Positions 59,140 to 64,000 of a DNA stretch of 64,000 bases are shown one piece after another (position 1 is the first letter of the stretch; each line of letters opens with the position of its first letter). The position numbers and the translations under genes were made by a program. Under the pieces are notes generated by a model, which was not told the origin of the DNA, did no database searches, and worked only from the letters and a program-made list of their open reading frames with translations. This stretch comes from Xiphophorus maculatus (lineage: Eukaryota > Chordata > Actinopteri > Cyprinodontiformes > Poeciliidae), in assembly GCF_002775205.1 (NCBI RefSeq), contig NC_036450.1, positions 27,120,288-27,184,287 of the forward strand. Reading direction: 5' to 3'.

Positions 59140-59700
59140 AAATACCTTTTCTAGTACTGGAACCTTTAAATGAAGCCGTCTATAAGAAGGGACAAGGCAG
59201 ACTGTATCTCTTCAGGAAGCTAAGATTCTTCAAGGTTTGCACCAAGATGCTGCAGATCTTTTATCAGTCTGTTGCTGAGAGCATCATCTCTTCTGCTATC
59301 ATCTGTTGGGGAAGCAGCATCAGAACCAGGGACCTAAAAATGCTCTACAACCTGTTAAAGAAGGCTGGTTCTGTTCTGGGGACAACTGTGGAACCTCTGG
59401 AGATGATTATGCAAAAAAGGATTCTTCATAGGATCAAGAAAATTATGGACAACCTTGACTATCCTCTTCACGAGACAGTCTTGGGAAAGCAGAGCATCTT
59501 CAGTCAGTGTGGGACAGACTGCTGCAGAAGATCTTTCCTGCCCGCAACTTCTGTCAGACTGCCCCATGGCAATCTGCCCGTGGCTACTATCCAGAAGCTT
59601 GCTATCTTCAATGTGTGCATGAATGGGAATTACAGATTTCATTGTAAAGAGTCTTTGATGGTCCTGAAAAGAACTATACAAGTCTGTTTCTTTATTTAAG
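59140..59700 (+). pseudogene. LINE (Rex1-like) ORF2 C-terminal remnant
   Basis: A 187-codon open stretch reads like the end of a Rex1/L2-type reverse transcriptase: GRLYLFRKLRFFKVCTKML, IFYQSVAESIISSAIICWGS, KKAGSVLGTTVEPLE and IKKIMDNLDYPLHETV, then CCRRSFLPAT. The N-terminal polymerase and endonuclease parts are missing, so it is a 5'-truncated dead copy. Confidence 0.82.
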
Positions 59701-59799
59701 TCAAGATAAACTTTGTGTAGGGCCCATCAGCACCATCAAGTAAACACTGATAGCTCAGAACAGTTAATTGTCAGGAGGCTGGATTTTGGGTTCTGTGTG

Positions 59800-60540
59800 G
59801 GGTTTGCCTTCCTCAGTGTCCTCCAGAGGGAGCCAATAAGCCACTGTGGAGGATGGACCTGCTGTACATCTCGCACACCTGCGATTCATCCAGGCTCATC
59901 AGTCAGAGGATAAAAGAAGTTGTTGTCAGTCCCTCGACCTCTGAGTGTTAGCCTTTATGGTACTCTGAGCCCTCCAGTGTTCATCTGTTGTTACTCTGTG
60001 TGAAGGTTTGATTAGCTCTGCGACTCACCTCTAAGTGTTCTTCTTTAAAGGTTTCTTCTGAAGAAGTTCCTAGATTCCTCTCTTCAAATCCCTCTGGTCT
60101 TTACCTCCGGATCACATAGCACGGCTGGAAACATCCAACTTCCTCATACCTGCGAACCTGTCCGTCCTCCACCACCCGGCAGTTGTCCCTCTGGACAGTC
60201 TCAAGATCTTCTCGGCGCTAATACTCTTCCCCACACGGGCCGGCTCCAGCCTCAGTCTGCCTTCTCCCCCCATAAATTTTTTTCTCCGCACCACCAGTAA
60301 GAATCACATTTTTGTTTCTACACTTTTTTTTTTATTTTTTACCCTGTCGTCTCCTGCCACTCACCGCTGTCCACTTTGTTCCAGTACCGTCCCAAACTCC
60401 TGGCTCCTCGATCTCCCAGACTGAAGACTCGCATTCATAATCACCTTTGTACAATATACTTATCTTTTATCACCTGCCTACTGAGTCTGTTCTGCATGTG
60501 GGCAAAGAACACCCAAAACCATGACATTAATGTTTTGACA
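59800..60540 (+). repeat. Probable dispersed repeat, family unassigned
   Basis: C/T-rich text (CCGTCCTCCACCACC, CACCGCTGTCCACTTTGTTCC) ends in CTGTTCTGCATGTGGGCAAAG...ACCCAAAACCATGACA. That closing phrase is common at the ends of fish retroelement copies. It could be a LINE 3' end or an LTR piece. Confidence 0.4.
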
Positions 60541-61274
60541 CAAAATCAAACATTGCTTAGAGAGCAACATGTAACTCACAGGTTTGATATAACAGTGATT
60601 CTAAATTTTATTGTATTATTAAAAGAAGAGAAAAAAACTCTACTTTAAATGACTGACACCAAAAGAGAACCAAGACCCCCATGATGACTGCAGAGAAGCT
60701 CAGATCAGATGGGAGGATCAGGAACACAGCAAACGTGGAAGAAGGTGCTCATCAGCTGAAACCATTAACTGGACCTTTGGTCTTGTAAACTCTGTGAGGC
60801 AGAAATAAAGAAAAATCACCTGTGGCAGAATCATGACGTACAGACAAGATGGTCATGATGATCATGTCAGAGGCTACTAAAGACTGGGGTAGATGTTCCT
60901 CTTCTAGTATTGTAGCGATAGCAAGACTTGAAAGCTGATGCTTTCCATCCAATCTGAGATTTAGCTATTTTGCAAGGAAGAATATCCATCTTTTTTTTTG
61001 ATATCAGCAGAAATCCTAACACCAGAACAGGAGCATTTTTGGCTGACAAGTTCAAAATTAAAAGGTTTTCTCTGTGGTGCATGGAAAGAAAGGCCAAAGA
61101 ATATAGCAGGTATGTTTTGAAAATTATCTTAATATTTTAGAAAATAATTATTTGTACAAAAGTCTGAGCTGAGATGGTTCCAGTTTTGGAAGAAAAAGTG
61201 GAAAGAAAAACTTCTCAAATCCAGATGTGAAATAGTGTTACCAAGCAACCTCATTATTTATTCCAAATTGTCCA

Positions 61275-61545
61275 TCCATTTTCTAACACCTTTGTCCCCA
61301 GTGGGGTTGGGAGGGGTGCTGGTGCGCGCACGCACACACACACACACGCACGCACGCACGCACACACACACATACACCTAAGGAGGATTTAGAGACCAAT
61401 TAACCTAACAGTCATGATTTTGGACTGTGGGAGGAATCTGGAAAGAACCCACGCATGCAAGAACAAGACCCAGGGCTGGAAATCAAACCCAGGACCTACT
61501 TGCTGCAAGGCAACAGTGCTATTGTGCAGCCCTGTTCCAAATCAT
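61275..61545 (-). repeat. Dispersed fish repeat, second copy, with (CA)n core
   Basis: On the minus strand: GGTCCTGGGTTTGATTTCC, TTGCATGCGTGGGTTCT, TTCCTCCCACAGTCCAAAAT and GTTAGGTTAATTGGTCTC, as in the 8254-8520 copy. A mixed CA/CG dinucleotide tract occupies 61323-61375. Confidence 0.7.
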
Positions 61546-61750
61546 CACCTTCCTAAAATTATGCCCTAAATCACATTTTGTCAAAAGTGATTTTAGAAAA
61601 AGAAAACCAACATCTCTTATATGCCAAAAGACAATTTAGGTAAAAAAAAAAAAAAAAAAAAAAAAAAGACTTGGGCCATTATTACAGAAAGGTGACAAAA
61701 TGATTGTAACAAAAATAAGAAACACTTCTTCAGTCAGTATACTGATTCAG

Positions 61751-61756
61751 TTTATT
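61751..61756 (-). terminator. Poly(A) signal of the proteasome beta gene
   Basis: AATAAA on the minus strand, 44 bp past the stop codon; a close and plausible signal. Confidence 0.6.
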
Positions 61757-61799
61757 TGATTGACACCAAATATACTCCAGAGTACATGTTTCAAACATA

Positions 61800-61911
61800 T
61801 CATTCAGTATCCATCAACTGAACAGATTCATCAACAACATCCAGAGAAAGTGGAGTCTCAGTTTTGGTCAGGACGGCTGTGGTGCCAGGCTTATAGCGGT
61901 ACTGTCCCTCT
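61800..61911 (-). CDS. Proteasome beta-2-type subunit, last coding exon
   Basis: Encodes [17 protein letters not shown]...VQLMDTE and the TGA stop at 61800-61802. Acceptor CTTTCCACCAG. Confidence 0.9.
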
Positions 61912-62686
61912 CTGGTGGAAAGAGTGAAATAGAACAAGACAAAAGAGTCAGTTTTCATCTGTGAATGAAAAAATATTAGCTTTCGAATTTATCTGAGTTC
62001 AGCTGTTTCATGGAGCTTTGATTGTCAAATTCTTATACTCTCTATTGAGAGTGTAGTTAGTGAAAGGGTCTTCAACTCCAGTCCAGGAGGCCCAGTGTCC
62101 TGTAGATTTTAGATGTGTCTCTGCTTCAACACAGCTGAGTCAAATAATCAATTCACCATCAGGACTCTGGAGAACCTGACTGCATACCGAGGAGGTGATT
62201 GAGCTATTTGTTTCAGGGGTGTTGGACCAGGGACACATCTAAAAGTTGCAGGACACCAGACCTTAAGGACCCATAGGTTCTCTGCATAAAAGAGATCCCT
62301 TATCAAATCAATCAATCAAATTTTATTTGTATAGCACATTTCAGCAGCAAAGCATTTCAAAGTGCTTTACATCATAACAAACACAAAGTCATGCAGCATA
62401 GAATCAACAATCAAAAAACATTACATTAAGTCAAGTGCCATCATTAAATTCGTAATTGATTACGTTTCAAATACAAACCTAAACAGGTGAGTTTTTAGTC
62501 GAGATTTAAAGGAAGTCAGCCTTAGTAAGCTCACCTTTGACCCTTTGCTGTGGGCTTGTCATAACCTCTCAGAAATTGCACTCCAGCTTCAGTTATGACA
62601 CACAGATCCACATTGCTGCCTGAGCCCAGGTCACAGAAGATTCCTGCAGCAATGGCATCCCTCACAAGCTGCTTGGCTTCCTCCAG
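61800..62686 (-). CDS. 20S proteasome beta-2-type subunit (PSMB7/PSMB10 group), 3' part
   Basis: Two exons are in the window, 62535-62686 and 61800-61911, joined in frame (CAAAG|GTGAGC to CCACCAG|A). They encode the C-terminal part of a trypsin-like beta subunit: [45 protein letters not shown], then [30 protein letters not shown] and stop. The long C-terminal arm with GTTAVL is specific to the beta-2 class, where it wraps around the neighbouring beta-3 subunit. The words PGTTAVLT and PLSLDVV lean toward the interferon-inducible PSMB10 (MECL-1) rather than PSMB7, but I cannot settle the paralogue without the propeptide and catalytic exons, which are beyond position 64000. No frameshift is seen. 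Confidence 0.9.
62065..62278. mobile_element. Foldback MITE-like element
   Basis: Its outer 80-90 bp on each side are imperfect inverted copies: GTCCTGTAGATTTTAGATGTG...TCAACACAGCTGAGTCAAAT on the left, ATTTGTTTCAGGGGTGTTGG...CACATCTAAAAGTTGCAGGAC on the right. This is a very common fish non-autonomous element. It sits in the intron between the last two proteasome exons. Confidence 0.7.
62299..62420 (-). repeat. LINE 3'-terminus repeat
   Basis: (ATCA)n followed by AATTTTATTTGTATAGCACAT and AAAGTGCTTTACAT. Reversed, this is the GTGCTATACAAATAAAATT(TGAT)n end of a widespread fish LINE. Confidence 0.65.
62535..62686 (-). CDS. Proteasome beta-2-type subunit, penultimate coding exon
   Basis: Encodes [50 protein letters not shown]. 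Acceptor CTGCTCTTAAG, donor AG|GTGAGC. Confidence 0.92.
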
Positions 62687-64000
62687 CTTAAGAGCAGACA
62701 AGAAAAGAAGAAGATCATTTTCATGATTGCTGCTATTAATAAGAGGAAAGGTAAGTGTCCTTTGAGATAGTGTTATGGCATAGTACTGCAGGGACATAGT
62801 AGTGATGCTTCTTCCACATCTAAGAAACAGTAGATAAAGCTAACATTTGCTCAAGCTCTAATTTATTGATTGTTTGCAGTCACAAGAGATTAAAGTGAAT
62901 CAGAAAAGTATTCATACCATTTGAACTTTGTTTTCTATGGTTGCAATGAGATTAAATGTAGTAATGTATTTTATTAAGTCATTATATTATAGATAAACAG
63001 GGCTGCACAATAGCACTGTGAAGACTGTTTCATTGCCCACCCCCAACATTTTATACAAACTACTCAGACACCTAAATAAAATCCCTGAGTACAAACGCAG
63101 CTGTTTTGTTTCAGGTCACAGAGAATTTTTTTTTTTTTTTTTAGAAAACATTAGAGATCAAAAGCACAACAAAAACATCTCAGAGTTCTGCTCTGAAAAC
63201 TTAAAGCACTTGATACAACTAAAAAAGTCTACTAAAACATGACGGTCCAGGTAAACTGACGAATGCTCAGACAATGATCAGAGAAGCAGTCAAATGGACC
63301 GTGGTGACTGAGGGAGTTGCACAGACTCATTGCTCAGGTTGGAACATCTGTGGTGTGAACAACTTTTGGCTTCACTAAACACGTGTAAGAAGGTTCTCCG
63401 GTCAAACCAAACCTCTCTGGCCTTCTTAGGGCTGAAAAGCGGCAAACCTATGGAGTAACAAACATCACAGAGGACTTTAATCTCTCTTCTCCAATCATGT
63501 CAACTGAGGGGAGATTTATTCAGCACATCTGCATACACATTACAAATGCCACATTTACAGAAAAATTCCCATTTCTTATTGGTTGCAAGACCTTTCAGAT
63601 CTGGTGGTGTGTATTTGGATGTTTTAACCAATGGTGTCCTTTCCTTCAACTTGTGCTGATCTCTCTGCTCGTTTCATGCTGGAGTTCTGCGAGTGTTTCC
63701 TGGAATTGTCCACAGCTGGGATATTTCAAAACTGACTATGTGACAGCTTACAGCACTTTGAAAGTTATTTCCTTATCTTTCCACATCTGAACTCCCTCCT
63801 GATTTTTCAGATTAGGGTGACCTGCTATGAAACACAAAAACAATCTTTCCAGAACATTAGTTTTATCCACTTCCTGGCTAAAACTGCACAACCGAAATAA
63901 TTACTCCCCTACAGCCTTCATCACATGTAGCATAAAAAGTAGGCCTATCTTACCCTCCACACAACGACACAGCAGGTGCAGGGAAACTGGTCACAGTAGA
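62687..64000 (-). other. Intron of the proteasome gene running off the right edge
   Basis: No preceding PSMB exon could be recognised up to position 64000. It includes a 16-bp poly(T) and a small dispersed-repeat fragment (AGGGCTGCACAATAGCACTG at about 63000). Confidence 0.5.

Larger units (their letters stand above)
58261..61799. other. Intergenic between il6st promoter and the proteasome gene
   Basis: Contains a LINE remnant (59140-59700), a repeat-like GC-richer stretch (59800-60540), a dispersed repeat with a (CA)n core (61275-61545), a 25-bp-plus poly(A) run (61640-61666) and a probable poly(A) signal of the proteasome gene. No other gene is seen. Confidence 0.5.

Noticed and set aside
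63480-64000. Preceding proteasome exon near the right edge
   Set aside because: A donor-like GGAGG|GTAAGAT at about 63952 was examined, but the adjacent translations show no proteasome motif.

Overview
This window is nuclear DNA from a teleost fish, probably a percomorph. The evidence is five vertebrate genes with compact GT-AG introns, fish-type tRNA-derived SINEs, L2/Rex1-like LINE tails, hAT-type MITEs, and a low-CpG, AT-rich background with CpG-rich patches at gene starts. All five genes are on the minus strand.

Layout from left to right. (1) 2026-2719: the type III (cysteine-rich domain) first coding exon of neuregulin 1 (nrg1), with 2 kb of its intron to the left. (2) 8992-23131: a complete slc38a9 coding region of 14 coding exons and 558 codons. 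Its CpG-rich promoter and probable non-coding first exon lie at 26046-26170. (3) 37919-38956: intronless purg, 345 codons. (4) 42494-57758: a complete il6st (gp130) coding region of 15 coding exons and 885 codons, with a probable non-coding first exon ending at 58053. (5) 61800-62686: the last two coding exons of a beta-2-type 20S proteasome subunit (PSMB7/PSMB10 group), whose 5' part is off the right edge. I assembled the multi-exon models by hand. Every junction in slc38a9 and il6st keeps reading frame, and the totals are exact multiples of three.

The genes do not form an operon or a single pathway. nrg1 encodes a membrane-tethered ErbB ligand precursor. slc38a9 encodes the lysosomal arginine sensor/transporter that signals to mTORC1. 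purg encodes a nucleic-acid-binding PUR protein. il6st encodes the shared signal transducer of the IL-6 cytokine family. From general knowledge, PURG and NRG1 are neighbours on human 8p12, while SLC38A9 and IL6ST are neighbours on 5q11.2; here the two sets are interleaved.

The remainder is introns and intergenic DNA rich in decayed repeats: three 5'-truncated LINE ORF2 remnants, several SINEs, hAT-like elements (one with an 8-bp target duplication), a 172-bp GATA microsatellite, a 10/30-bp minisatellite, and several perfect hairpins. The most interesting structural signal is a pair of long inverted repeats in the two introns flanking the gp130 D1 exon. I found no convincing unknown protein system, CRISPR array or standalone tRNA/rRNA gene.
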